A stretch of 9,966 bases of DNA. Source: UBA6772 sp963933205. Lineage in GTDB: Bacteria > Bacteroidota > Bacteroidia > Flavobacteriales > UBA7430. Location: assembly GCA_963933205.1 (NCBI GenBank), contig CAWVTK010000068.1, positions 1 to 9,966 on the forward strand. The letters run 5' to 3'. The number at the start of each line of letters is the position of its first letter. The stretch's first letter is position 1. Positions 1 through 7,395 of the stretch are shown here, piece by piece. The notes below the pieces were generated by a model. It did not search any database and was not told the origin of the DNA. It saw only the letters and a list, made by a program, of their open reading frames with translations. The position numbers and the translations under genes are program-made.

Positions 1-3000
1 AATACAAACGTATCCGTTATAGAGGTATTGTTTGTGACCGTTGTGGTGTTGAGGTTACCGAAAAGAAAGTACGTAGAGATCGTATGGGACACATTAACTT
101 AGTTGTTCCTGTGGCTCATATTTGGTATTTCCGCTCTTTACCAAACAAAATCGGTTATCTTTTAGGTTTACCTACAAAGAAACTTGACATGATCATTTAC
201 TACGAACGTTATGTAGTAGTTCAAGCAGGTGGAGCAGTAGACAATGAAGGTACCCCTTTAGAGTACTTACAATTCTTAACTGAAGAAGAGTATTTAGATT
301 CATTAGAGCGATTACCTCGCGAAAATCAATACCTAGAAGATAAAGATCCAACCAAATTTGTAGCCAAAATGGGTGCAGAGGCTTTGGAAGCTTTATTATC
401 AGGTTTAGACTTAGATGAATTATCCTACTCTTTAAGACACAAAGCAAATACGGAAACATCTCAGCAAAGAAAAACAGAGGCCTTAAAACGTCTTGCTGTC
501 GTAGAAGCGTTTAGAGATGCCAATACACGTATCGAGAACAAGCCAGAGTGGATGATCATGAAAGTTGTTCCGGTAATTCCACCAGAACTTCGTCCACTAG
601 TACCTCTAGATGGTGGCCGTTTTGCTACCTCAGATTTAAACGATCTTTACCGTCGTGTTATTATACGTAACAACCGGTTAAAGCGTCTGATCGAAATTAA
701 AGCTCCGGAAGTTATTCTACGTAATGAGAAGCGTATGCTTCAAGAATCTGTAGATTCACTTTTAGATAACACACGTAAGGCCTCAGCTGTAAAGACGGAG
801 TCTAACCGAGCTTTAAAGTCTCTTTCAGATTCATTAAAAGGTAAGCAAGGACGTTTCCGTCAGAACTTACTGGGTAAACGTGTAGATTACTCTGCGCGTT
901 CGGTAATTGTTGTTGGGCCTACTCTTTTACTTTCAGAGTGTGGAATACCTAAAAACATGGCAGCAGAACTTTACAAGCCCTTCATTGTGCGCAAGCTTAT
1001 TGAAAGAGGAATTGTAAAGACAGTAAAATCTGCTAAGAAAATTATTGATAAGAAAGATCCTGTAGTATGGGATATTCTAGAAAACGTAATAAAAGGTCAT
1101 CCGGTACTATTGAATCGTGCTCCTACTCTTCACAGATTAGGTATACAAGCTTTCCAACCAAAGTTAATTGAAGGAAAAGCAATTCAATTACACCCATTGG
1201 CATGTACGGCTTTTAATGCCGATTTTGATGGGGATCAAATGGCCGTTCACCTTCCATTGAGTCCTGCAGCTATATTAGAAGCTCAGTTGTTAATGTTAGG
1301 TTCTCATAATATTTTGAACCCTGCAAATGGAGCTCCAATTACGGTACCTTCTCAGGATATGGTATTGGGTCTTTACTACATGACCAAGCCTCGTAAAACG
1401 GACGATCAAAAAACCATTTTAGGACAAGGTTTAACTTTCTATTCTTCTGAAGATGTAAGAATTGCATACAACGAAAAGAAAGCAGAATTAAATGCTGTTA
1501 TTAAAGTTCGTGCTCAGGTTAAAGAAGACGGAAAGCTAGTATCTAAGATTGTAGAGTCTACCATTGGTAGAGTTTTATTTAATGATGTAGTTCCCGAAAC
1601 TGTAGGTTTCGTTAACGAAACCTTAACTAAAAAAGCACTTAGAAATATTATTGGTAAAATTCTAAAAGAAACAGACATACCTACCACAGCCAAATTCTTA
1701 GACGACATGAAGTTGCTAGGATATCATATGGCATTTAAAGGTGGTTTGTCATTCTCTTTAGGAGATATTATTGTGCCGGATCAAAAAGATGCTATGATTT
1801 TAAGTGCGAAGAATCAAGTTTCTTCGATTACGGATAGTTATAACATGGGTTTAATTACCAACAACGAACGCTACAATCAAGTAATTGATGTTTGGACTAA
1901 AACAAACTCAGAGTTAACAGAGCATGCCATGAATCGTTTAATAAACGACCAACAAGGTTTCAACTCTGTTTACATGATGCTTGATTCTGGAGCACGTGGA
2001 TCTAAAGAACAAATACGTCAGCTTTCTGGAATGCGTGGTTTGATGGCCAAACCACAAAAATCTGGTTCTACCGGCGGAGCAATTATTGAGAATCCTATTA
2101 CTTCAAACTTTAAAGAAGGTTTGTCTATTCTCGAGTACTTTATTTCTACTCACGGTGCACGTAAAGGTCTTGCCGATACAGCACTTAAAACAGCCGATGC
2201 AGGTTACTTAACACGTCGTTTGGTAGATGTAGCTCAAGATGTAATAGTTTCTGAAGTTGACTGTGGTACACTTCGTGGTTTACAAGGTGTAGCCTTGAAG
2301 AAAAACGAAGATATCGTTGAAACTCTTGCAGAACGTATTATAGGTAGAACATCACTTCACGATGTTGTTCATCCACTTACAGGAGATTTATTAATTTCTT
2401 CCGGAGATGAAATTACAGAGGAAATAGGTGAAGTTATAGGAAACTCTCCTATAGAAATGGTTGAAATTAGATCTGCATTAACCTGTGAAACCAAAAGAGG
2501 AATATGCTCTAAATGTTACGGTCGTAACCTTGCAACCAACCGTATGGCTGGCGAAGGTGAAGCTGTTGGTGTTGTAGCTGCTCAATCGATTGGAGAACCT
2601 GGTACACAATTAACACTTCGTACTTTCCACGTAGGGGGTACTGCATCTAACACAGCAGAAGAGTCTACTCTAACGGCTAAGTTTGATGGTAATTTAGAAA
2701 TTGAAGAGCTAAGAACTGTAACAGGTACTAACGCAGAGGGTAAAGATTACATTGTTGTTATTGGTCGTACTGCAGAAATGAAGTTAATTGATCAAAAAAC
2801 AGGAATTACACTTGCAACCAACAACATTCCTTATGGTGCTACTATGTTCGCTAAAGACGGAGATAAATTAAAGCAAGGAGATGCTATTTGTGAATGGGAT
2901 CCTTACAATGCTGTAATCTTATCCGAAACCGTAGGTAAAGTAGAATTTGAGAATTTAGCTCAAGGTATTACTTTCCGTGTTGAAATAGATGAGCAAACAG

Positions 3001-4133
3001 GTTTCCAGGAAAAAGTGATTTCTGAAACAAGAGATAAAAAGATGATTCCTACCATACTTGTGAAGACAGGTGGGAAGGATGGTTCTACTAAATCATACAA
3101 CTTACCAGTAGGTGCCCACATTGTTGTTGCCGAAGGGGATAATCTAGGACCGGGTTCTATTATTGCTAAAATGCCTCGTAGTACAGCAAAAGCAGGTGAT
3201 ATTACTGGTGGACTTCCTCGTGTAACTGAATTGTTTGAAGCACGTAACCCATCGAATCCAGCTGTTGTAGCTGCTATTGACGGGATCGTATCTTACGGTA
3301 AAATTAAGCGTGGTAACCGCGAGGTTATTATAGAGTCTAGAACGGGTGAAGTAAAGAAATACCTGGTATCTCTTTCTAAACAAATTCTAGTACAAGAAAA
3401 TGATTTTGTAAAAGCAGGTACTTCATTATCTGATGGTGCAATTACACCAAAAACAATTCTTGCTATTAAAGGACCTACTGCTGTTCAACAGTATTTAGTT
3501 AACGAAATGCAAGAGGTTTATCGTCTTCAAGGTGTGAAGATTAACGATAAGCACTTTGAGGTAGTTGTTCGTCAAATGATGCGTAAGGTTATGATTAACG
3601 ATGCGGGTGATACTCGTTTCTTAGAGAATAACTTAGTACATAAAAACGATTTCATCGAAGAGAACGATTGGATGTTTGGAAAAATGTATGTTGAGGAATC
3701 TGGCGATTCTGAAAACTTAAAGGCAGGCCAAATTATTCCAGTTCGTAAACTAAGAGATGAGAACTCGATGCTAAAACGTAAAGACCTTAAAACGGTTGTA
3801 GCTAGAGATGCAGTTCCTGCAACTTCTACTTCAGTTCTTCAAGGTATTACTAGAGCATCTCTTCAAACGAAGAGTTTCTTATCTGCGGCATCTTTCCAAG
3901 AGACAACTAAAGTATTAAACGAAGCTGCTGTAAACGGTAAAGTTGATACATTACAAGGTCTTAAAGAAAATGTAATTGTTGGTCATAAAATACCAGCGGG
4001 TACAGGTCTTAAGAAATATGGAGAAATGGTGGTTGGAAGTAAAATTCAACTAGCAGCTCTTATGTCTTCTAAAATGGAAGTATCTCAAGTAGAGAAGTCT
4101 GTAGTTGAGGAATCTGAAACAATAGCAGACTAA
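1..4133 (+). CDS. rpoC: DNA-directed RNA polymerase subunit beta' (5' end cut by window)
   Basis: This is the catalytic beta' subunit of RNA polymerase, which forms the active-site cleft with RpoB. The open frame runs in from the window edge (first whole codon at 3), so the ATG at 84 is internal. Before it lies CDRCGVEVT, the second half of the N-terminal zinc-binding site. By comparison with E. coli RpoC, about 75 residues are missing upstream. The NADFDGD motif at 1215-1235 carries the three aspartates that hold the catalytic magnesium. A second zinc site is seen at 2484-2516 (CETKRGICSKC), with its probable fourth cysteine upstream in VDCGTLRG. The trigger-loop region follows (AAQSIGEPGTQLTLRTFH). 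The visible 1376 residues fit a full protein slightly longer than E. coli's, as is usual in Bacteroidota. The C-terminal region (GITRASLQTKSFLSAASFQET) is intact. rpoB would be expected just upstream. The TAA stop overlaps the next ATG by one base. Confidence 0.99.
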   Translation, partial: YKRIRYRGIVCDRCGVEVTEKKVRRDRMGHINLVVPVAHIWYFRSLPNKIGYLLGLPTKKLDMIIYYERYVVVQAGGAVDNEGTPLEYLQFLTEEEYLDSLERLPRENQYLEDKDPTKFVAKMGAEALEALLSGLDLDELSYSLRHKANTETSQQRKTEALKRLAVVEAFRDANTRIENKPEWMIMKVVPVIPPELRPLVPLDGGRFATSDLNDLYRRVIIRNNRLKRLIEIKAPEVILRNEKRMLQESVDSLLDNTRKASAVKTESNRALKSLSDSLKGKQGRFRQNLLGKRVDYSARSVIVVGPTLLLSECGIPKNMAAELYKPFIVRKLIERGIVKTVKSAKKIIDKKDPVVWDILENVIKGHPVLLNRAPTLHRLGIQAFQPKLIEGKAIQLHPLACTAFNADFDGDQMAVHLPLSPAAILEAQLLMLGSHNILNPANGAPITVPSQDMVLGLYYMTKPRKTDDQKTILGQGLTFYSSEDVRIAYNEKKAELNAVIKVRAQVKEDGKLVSKIVESTIGRVLFNDVVPETVGFVNETLTKKALRNIIGKILKETDIPTTAKFLDDMKLLGYHMAFKGGLSFSLGDIIVPDQKDAMILSAKNQVSSITDSYNMGLITNNERYNQVIDVWTKTNSELTEHAMNRLINDQQGFNSVYMMLDSGARGSKEQIRQLSGMRGLMAKPQKSGSTGGAIIENPITSNFKEGLSILEYFISTHGARKGLADTALKTADAGYLTRRLVDVAQDVIVSEVDCGTLRGLQGVALKKNEDIVETLAERIIGRTSLHDVVHPLTGDLLISSGDEITEEIGEVIGNSPIEMVEIRSALTCETKRGICSKCYGRNLATNRMAGEGEAVGVVAAQSIGEPGTQLTLRTFHVGGTASNTAEESTLTAKFDGNLEIEELRTVTGTNAEGKDYIVVIGRTAEMKLIDQKTGITLATNNIPYGATMFAKDGDKLKQGDAICEWDPYNAVILSETVGKVEFENLAQGITFRVEIDEQTGFQEKVISETRDKKMIPTILVKTGGKDGSTKSYNLPVGAHIVVAEGDNLGPGSIIAKMPRSTAKAGDITGGLPRVTELFEARNPSNPAVVAAIDGIVSYGKIKRGNREVIIESRTGEVKKYLVSLSKQILVQENDFVKAGTSLSDGAITPKTILAIKGPTAVQQYLVNEMQEVYRLQGVKINDKHFEVVVRQMMRKVMINDAGDTRFLENNLVHKNDFIEENDWMFGKMYVEESGDSENLKAGQIIPVRKLRDENSMLKRKDLKTVVARDAVPATSTSVLQGITRASLQTKSFLSAASFQETTKVLNEAAVNGKVDTLQGLKENVIVGHKIPAGTGLKKYGEMVVGSKIQLAALMSSKMEVSQVEKSVVEESETIAD

Positions 4134-4447
4134 TGGCAGACAAAAAAGAAAACAAACAAGTTAGTATAGAACTCCCTGAAGATTTAGCTCAGGGATTCTA
4201 TTCAAACTTAGCAGTTGTAAACCATTCACCAACAGAATTTGTGGTCGATTTTATTTCCATGATGCCTGGTATGCCAAAAGCTAAGGTGAAATCTAGAGTT
4301 ATTTTAACTCCACAACATGCTAAAAGGTTACTCGCTGCTTTAGCAGAGAATGTTAAAAAGTACGAAACTCAATATGGAGTGATTAAAGATGCTGGGAAAC
4401 AGCAACAAGTACCTTTAACATTTGGCGGCCCAAAAGCAGAAGCCTAA
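4133..4447 (+). CDS. DUF3467 family protein encoded directly after rpoC
   Basis: This small acidic protein of 104 residues belongs to DUF3467, whose biochemical role is not established. It has the typical central segment of the family: a beta-rich half with NLAVVNHSPTEFVVDF, then MMPGMPKAKVKSRVILTPQ, then an amphipathic helix (HAKRLLAALAENVKKYE). There is no signal peptide or membrane segment, so it should be cytoplasmic. Its ATG uses the last A of the rpoC TAA stop (TAATG), which strongly suggests co-transcription and translational coupling with rpoC. A DUF3467 gene right after rpoC is a recurring arrangement in Bacteroidota. That neighbourhood suggests a link to transcription, but this is inference from position only. 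The C-terminal tail (about residues 86-104) is low in complexity and probably flexible. Confidence 0.93.
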   Translation: MADKKENKQVSIELPEDLAQGFYSNLAVVNHSPTEFVVDFISMMPGMPKAKVKSRVILTPQHAKRLLAALAENVKKYETQYGVIKDAGKQQQVPLTFGGPKAEA

Positions 4448-4453
4448 ACATAT

Positions 4454-4484
4454 AAAGAGCCTCGATTTTCGAGGCTCTTTTTTT
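4454..4484 (+). terminator. Intrinsic terminator of the rpoC-DUF3467 operon
   Basis: A perfect 11-bp stem (AAAGAGCCTCG at 4454-4464, CGAGGCTCTTT at 4470-4480) closes a five-base loop, or a 12-bp stem closes three bases if A4465-T4469 pairs. A run of seven T starts inside the stem end (4478-4484). It begins seven bases after the DUF3467 stop. Read from the minus strand, the stem is followed only by TTTATATG, so termination of the convergent gene at 4663 would be weaker, but it could be bidirectional. No better terminator is seen for that gene in 4485-4662, which otherwise holds nothing I can name. Confidence 0.95.
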
Positions 4485-4662
4485 ATGTATTTTTTTGGTA
4501 AGCCTACCAGTTATTTTAATACTATAGGATAGGTTTTATACAGGTGCTTTATAGCAGGCTTTTATTCCGGCCAAACTTACAAACTCTAGCATCTTTTATT
4601 GAGCTTGATAGGCCTCTAGTCCTCAATTAAAACTAGCTACTATTGTTTGAGGATTTTTATAC

Positions 4663-5427
4663 TTAATAAAAAACCTTTCGGACTCCAATAAATACAAAAA
4701 CCATTGATGTGTATAATAAAAAGAAAGGCAAAATACATGCTTTTAAGCCCGTTACAAGCATAACAGCAATAATAAGAAGCTGGAAGCCCAATCCAAAGGT
4801 TGAAATGGCAGACATAAGCCATTTTGGAAATATTTTTCCGGTGCTAGCTTTTCGGTCAAGTGCATATATAATTCGATCAAAAACACCGTAAAGCAACTTG
4901 TATAAGGCAAACAAAATGTTAACATGCGTTTGTTTTTCTCCTTTTAAAGCTATTGGTGTATCGTTTTCGAAAATTCGGCTTGTTGTATCTCCGTCAAATT
5001 TATTACGTAAAATTACATAATAGTAATTGTAAAGAGTTCCTTGTAATTGCAGTCCAAGAAAGGCTAATAAACTAAGCCAAATGGCTGTATCCGTAACGTA
5101 CCAAATAGCTAAAAAAATCAGTGCATTTAAAATAATATCAGCAACAGAATCTAAAAACCTTCCCGTATAAGAGGGTGTTTCTTTTACACGTGCTAATTCT
5201 CCATCTGCAGCATCTAATATAGATTTTAAAATTAAAAAAAATGCTGCGAACCAATAGTATCCTTGCAAAATACAGTAAATCGCTATTAGACCAGAAATGA
5301 TAAACCAAACGGTAACGTGAATAGGGGTATAGTTTGTGTTTTTTAATGAATTTGCAATAACTCTAGCTACCGGTCTTCCGTAATCAGAAAGATCGAGAAA
5401 CTTGTGTTCTTTTGGTAATTTAGACAT
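4663..5427 (-). CDS. CDP-alcohol phosphatidyltransferase family membrane enzyme
   Basis: This is a 254-residue integral membrane enzyme of the class that moves a phosphatidyl (or other CDP-linked) group from CDP-alcohol to an alcohol acceptor, releasing CMP, usually in phospholipid synthesis. The signature D-x2-D-G-x2-A-R-x8-G-x3-D-x3-D is perfect: D72, D75, G76, A79, R80, G89, D93 and D97. The four aspartates bind two metal ions and D97 is the usual catalytic base. Hydrophobic segments are seen near residues 38-55, 57-71, 98-120, 121-140, 207-226 and 229-246, as in the family. A soluble stretch with a charged loop lies at about 141-200. The acceptor (inositol, glycerol phosphate, serine, choline or other) cannot be read from the motif, so no gene name is given. 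The gene stands alone on the minus strand, convergent with rpoC-DUF3467. The downstream -1-frame tail contains no further coding. Confidence 0.92.
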   Translation of the reverse strand: MSKLPKEHKFLDLSDYGRPVARVIANSLKNTNYTPIHVTVWFIISGLIAIYCILQGYYWFAAFFLILKSILDAADGELARVKETPSYTGRFLDSVADIILNALIFLAIWYVTDTAIWLSLLAFLGLQLQGTLYNYYYVILRNKFDGDTTSRIFENDTPIALKGEKQTHVNILFALYKLLYGVFDRIIYALDRKASTGKIFPKWLMSAISTFGLGFQLLIIAVMLVTGLKACILPFFLLYTSMVFVFIGVRKVFY

Positions 5428-5451
5428 GTATTAAGGAGAAAACGTTCTTGT

Positions 5452-5476
5452 GGAATATACCAAAAAATAATATTCC
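5452..5476 (-). promoter_or_regulatory. Inverted repeat with promoter-like box upstream of the CDP-alcohol phosphatidyltransferase gene
   Basis: Perfect 7-base arms GGAATAT (5452-5458) and ATATTCC (5470-5476) flank an 11-base spacer. Read on the minus strand, the spacer region contains TATTTTTTG (5461-5469), which is the Bacteroidota -7 consensus TAnnTTTG with one extra base. It lies 33 bases before the ATG at 5427, close to the 28-32 bases seen for other genes here. No clear TTG -33 element is seen. It could be an operator around the promoter, a leader hairpin, or chance in AT-rich DNA. Confidence 0.35.
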
Positions 5477-5568
5477 GCAATTTACGTATAAATCTATGCT
5501 TTAAGAACAGTAATGTTAAATATTCTAAAGAGCGATTAACTGTAATTAGTAATCCTTAGCTTATTAAT

Positions 5569-6297
5569 TTACGTATTGTAAATTACGGGCATTTTTCCTT
5601 TCCATTTTTCCCATAGGTCCGATTCTTCTATTAATCTACACATAAAATTACCTAGGTTTATACGACTGGTTTTGCCCGCATCAAAAATGGCACTTCTTGT
5701 GGGAGATTGGTGAACCATGTATGCGCTAACTTTTTTTTCATCTGTCAAACCATCAGGCCTTAATGCAGTCTATTCGATGTGTTTATTCTTTTGACCAATT
5801 TCTTTGCTAAGGTATTCGGCTGCTTTTTCATTATCCACATGAGGTGGCAGTAACAAACGCAAAAGAATAAGAACACATTTTTGTCCTAAAGAAACTTTCT
5901 CCTCCAAGTCTTTATTTCTATTTCCAGTTGTATTCATCAGTACATACTTTACAGGCTTATTTCCTTTGTTTGCTTTTACTGCATTACAAAGTTTACGTGC
6001 TGTGTCTGTAACTAGTCTTCTGGGTTTTCCGTATATGCCTTTCAAATTTAAGTTATGACCTAAACAAGATGCTATAGAGCCACAGTCTGCTGTTAAGCCC
6101 ATCATTTCTTCTGTGCTCAAATCTAAAATGCTTGCATTAATTACTTCAATACTTGTATTGTTTTTCTAAGATTCAGGTATTCTTTCTAACGATCTTACAA
6201 CAATTTTAATTTCAACTCCTTTTATTAAAAGTTGATGTACTAAATGTTTTCCTTTAGCTCCACTTGCGCCTAATACTAATGTTTTCATACTTTTCAT
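5569..6297 (-). pseudogene. NAD(P)-binding Rossmann-fold oxidoreductase (NmrA/atypical SDR type), interrupted by two TAG codons
   Basis: Read as one frame, 5569-6297 gives 242 codons of a NAD(P)-binding protein of the NmrA-like/atypical short-chain dehydrogenase group. The start MKSMKTLVLGASGAKGKHLV holds the dinucleotide motif GxxGxxG (G10, G13, G16) after a first beta strand. Later conserved-looking segments are ASCLGHNL, IYGKPRRLVTD, LLLPPHVDNEKAAEYL, RPDGL, SPTRSAIFDAGKTSRIN and a C-terminal WKGKMPVIYN. Codon 44 (6166-6168) and codon 176 (5770-5772) are TAG. The frame continues unbroken through both, with no insertion or deletion. From memory of the family, both sites are normally tryptophan (PES-W; IE-W before TALRPDGL), so each fits a TGG to TAG change. 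TGG is still read at two sites near the C terminus. An open piece from 5770 to a TTG at 6120 is only the middle of this gene. No -7 box is seen upstream. It most likely makes no full-length protein unless ambers are suppressed. Confidence 0.85.
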
Positions 6298-6441
6298 TTT
6301 ATAATTTCTGTTGGTAACCCTAATAATTTTGTTTAGTGCATTTTTCTATACTATGCATAAATTATACTTTAGTTTATTCTGCCTTCATTTTTTGTTATAA
6401 TTTTATTTTTAAATAGTTGTAAATCCCATGCTTCACAATCT

Positions 6442-7074
6442 TCAACTAGTTTTTATTTTTGAGAATACATAATGTAATTCTGTAGCAATTTGAAGACTTC
6501 TTTCTAAGTATTTTTCAGTTTGTAATGGTGTATCATCGTAAGATTTTGGGTCCTCGAAAGTTAGCAATATTCGCTCCTCTGCGCCCCTAACAACAGGACA
6601 AGCATCGTCCGCTTCTGAGCAGGTTAACACTGCGGCGAAATTTGTTTTGGGATTTGCTTGCTGGTCTACTTTTTTAGAATAGCAAGGAATACTTTTTTCA
6701 ATCTCGGAGTATTTTATCTCGTAAACGGAGTTTAAGCCTGGAGTGTTTTGTATGCTAAATCCATTCGTTTTTAATGTTTCTACTATTTTTGGGTAAAGTG
6801 CTGTTACTTCTGTTCCACCGGAATAACAACTAACATTTTTTATGGAGAAATAATGAGCCATTGCTTTTGCCCATACCTGTGCTAAATGACTTCTGCGTGA
6901 ATTATGAGTGCAAATAAAATTAATCTTTATTTCTTTATCCTCATTAGCTTTAGATTGAATATAGTTTATTAGCCGAGTCAAAATTAATTTTCGTTTCTCT
7001 AAAATAGTATTTAAATCTAAACGATCAATCGTTTTTTCTATTTCAGGATAAAGCCTTGAGTGAGCTGTCTTCAT
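6442..7074 (-). CDS. Low-molecular-weight phosphatase / thioredoxin-type arsenate reductase-like protein
   Basis: This 210-residue protein belongs to the low-molecular-weight tyrosine phosphatase fold that includes the thioredoxin-linked arsenate reductases. The P-loop C-x5-R is CTHNSRR (C55 to R61), followed by SHLAQ in place of SQMAE. A cysteine pair CSEADDAC (C152, C159) has the six-residue spacing of the redox pair C82/C89 in plasmid pI258 ArsC. EDP at about 174-176 supplies the general-acid aspartate. All residues for the Cys-relay reduction of arsenate to arsenite are thus present. About 50 residues precede the P-loop, more than in classic ArsC. They look helical and are typical of the longer Bacteroidota branch, often annotated only as protein-tyrosine phosphatase. 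The frame is open to a GTG at 7125, but I chose the ATG at 7074: the extra 17 residues overlap the probable promoter and do not resemble the family. No ArsR, Acr3 or ArsB gene is next to it, so arsenate as substrate is inference. Confidence 0.85.
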   Translation of the reverse strand: MKTAHSRLYPEIEKTIDRLDLNTILEKRKLILTRLINYIQSKANEDKEIKINFICTHNSRRSHLAQVWAKAMAHYFSIKNVSCYSGGTEVTALYPKIVETLKTNGFSIQNTPGLNSVYEIKYSEIEKSIPCYSKKVDQQANPKTNFAAVLTCSEADDACPVVRGAEERILLTFEDPKSYDDTPLQTEKYLERSLQIATELHYVFSKIKTS

Positions 7075-7101
7075 AATTGGGGACAATTTACATTTGATAA
7101 A

Positions 7102-7158
7102 TAGCAAGTGTATAATAGAGTACACTGTGCTAAAAGATAAAGTGTTTGCTTTTTTTTT
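7102..7158 (-). promoter_or_regulatory. Probable promoter with overlapping palindrome upstream of the arsenate reductase-like gene
   Basis: On the minus strand TACACTTG (7105-7112) matches the TAnnTTTG -7 box at all but one position and ends 30 bases before the ATG at 7074. No TTG -33 element is seen. A run of nine A on the minus strand (7150-7158) lies about 40 bases upstream of the box, like an A-tract UP element. Overlapping the box is an inverted repeat: AGTGTA (7107-7112), eight bases, TACACT (7121-7126). It extends outward as TAGCA (7102-7106) against TGCTA (7128-7132) with one unpaired G (7127), giving 11-bp arms. The position is right for repressor binding, but a transcribed hairpin is not excluded because the start point is unknown. 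Confidence 0.5.
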
Positions 7159-7395
7159 AATCTAAAAATAGTTAGGCACATACTAGCTAATTCAATACAA
7201 TGCAATAGTACAACTATTGTTTTAGTTCTTTTTAGGAACTATTTGAAATCTAAATTATTTTAGCTGAATTTGGAATCTATATATTTGTAATAATGTACTC
7301 TTAATCCGATTAGTTCTATTTAACCAGAATGCTACAATACAATTGAATTAACTCTACTCTGTTCGTTTTGTCCAGTTTTATTTGCGCTAACCGTT
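7133..7395. other. AT-rich non-coding gap between the arsenate reductase-like gene and the orphan gene
   Basis: No convincing gene is seen on either strand. The gap holds the A-tract upstream of the arsenate reductase-like promoter (7150-7158) and two adjacent small hairpins (7203-7240). An exact TATATTTG on the plus strand (7280-7287) has no gene behind it. No T-tailed hairpin is found just after the orphan gene's stop at 7396, so where its transcript ends is unclear. Confidence 0.6.
7203..7240. repeat. Two tandem small hairpins
   Basis: First, CAATAGT (7203-7209) and ACTATTG (7213-7219) form a perfect 7-bp stem with a three-base loop. Four bases later AGTTCTT (7224-7230) and AGGAACT (7234-7240) form a 7-bp stem with one T-G pair and a TTT loop. 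On the plus strand both are followed by or contain T-rich sequence, as in a weak terminator, but no plus-strand gene precedes them. On the minus strand they lie downstream of the orphan gene and upstream of the next promoter, without a T-tail. Confidence 0.4.

Noticed and set aside
3144..3383. Minus-strand open frames inside rpoC (also 193-459 and 1514-1708)
   Set aside because: They are antisense shadows of strongly conserved rpoC codons and have no promoter or family resemblance.
4620..4653. TCCTCAA ... TTGAGGA inverted repeat followed by TTTTT on the plus strand
   Set aside because: The loop is 20 bases and the stem 7 bp. It points the wrong way for the minus-strand gene, and the strong terminator at 4454-4484 already serves the plus-strand operon.
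5770..6120. Open frame of 116 residues as a separate gene starting at TTG
   Set aside because: It is the middle part of the amber-interrupted oxidoreductase. The same frame continues on both sides with family-like sequence, and TTG 6120 is an internal leucine codon.
5569..6297. Genetic code in which TAG encodes tryptophan or another amino acid
   Set aside because: TAG appears to be the true stop of the 8256-9878 gene and of the partial frame at 9841. Other genes show no internal TAG, and TGG remains in use in this same frame.
6366..6446. Short minus-strand stretch reading EDCEAWDLQLFKNK just after the arsenate reductase-like stop
   Set aside because: It looks protein-like, but it is under 30 codons between stops, has no start codon and is in a different frame from the gene before it. 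A gene remnant is possible but not supported.
7280..7287. Exact TATATTTG promoter box on the plus strand
   Set aside because: There is no TTG at the right distance and no reading frame or recognisable RNA downstream. It is likely chance in AT-rich DNA. The same holds for TAATTTTG at 6324-6331.
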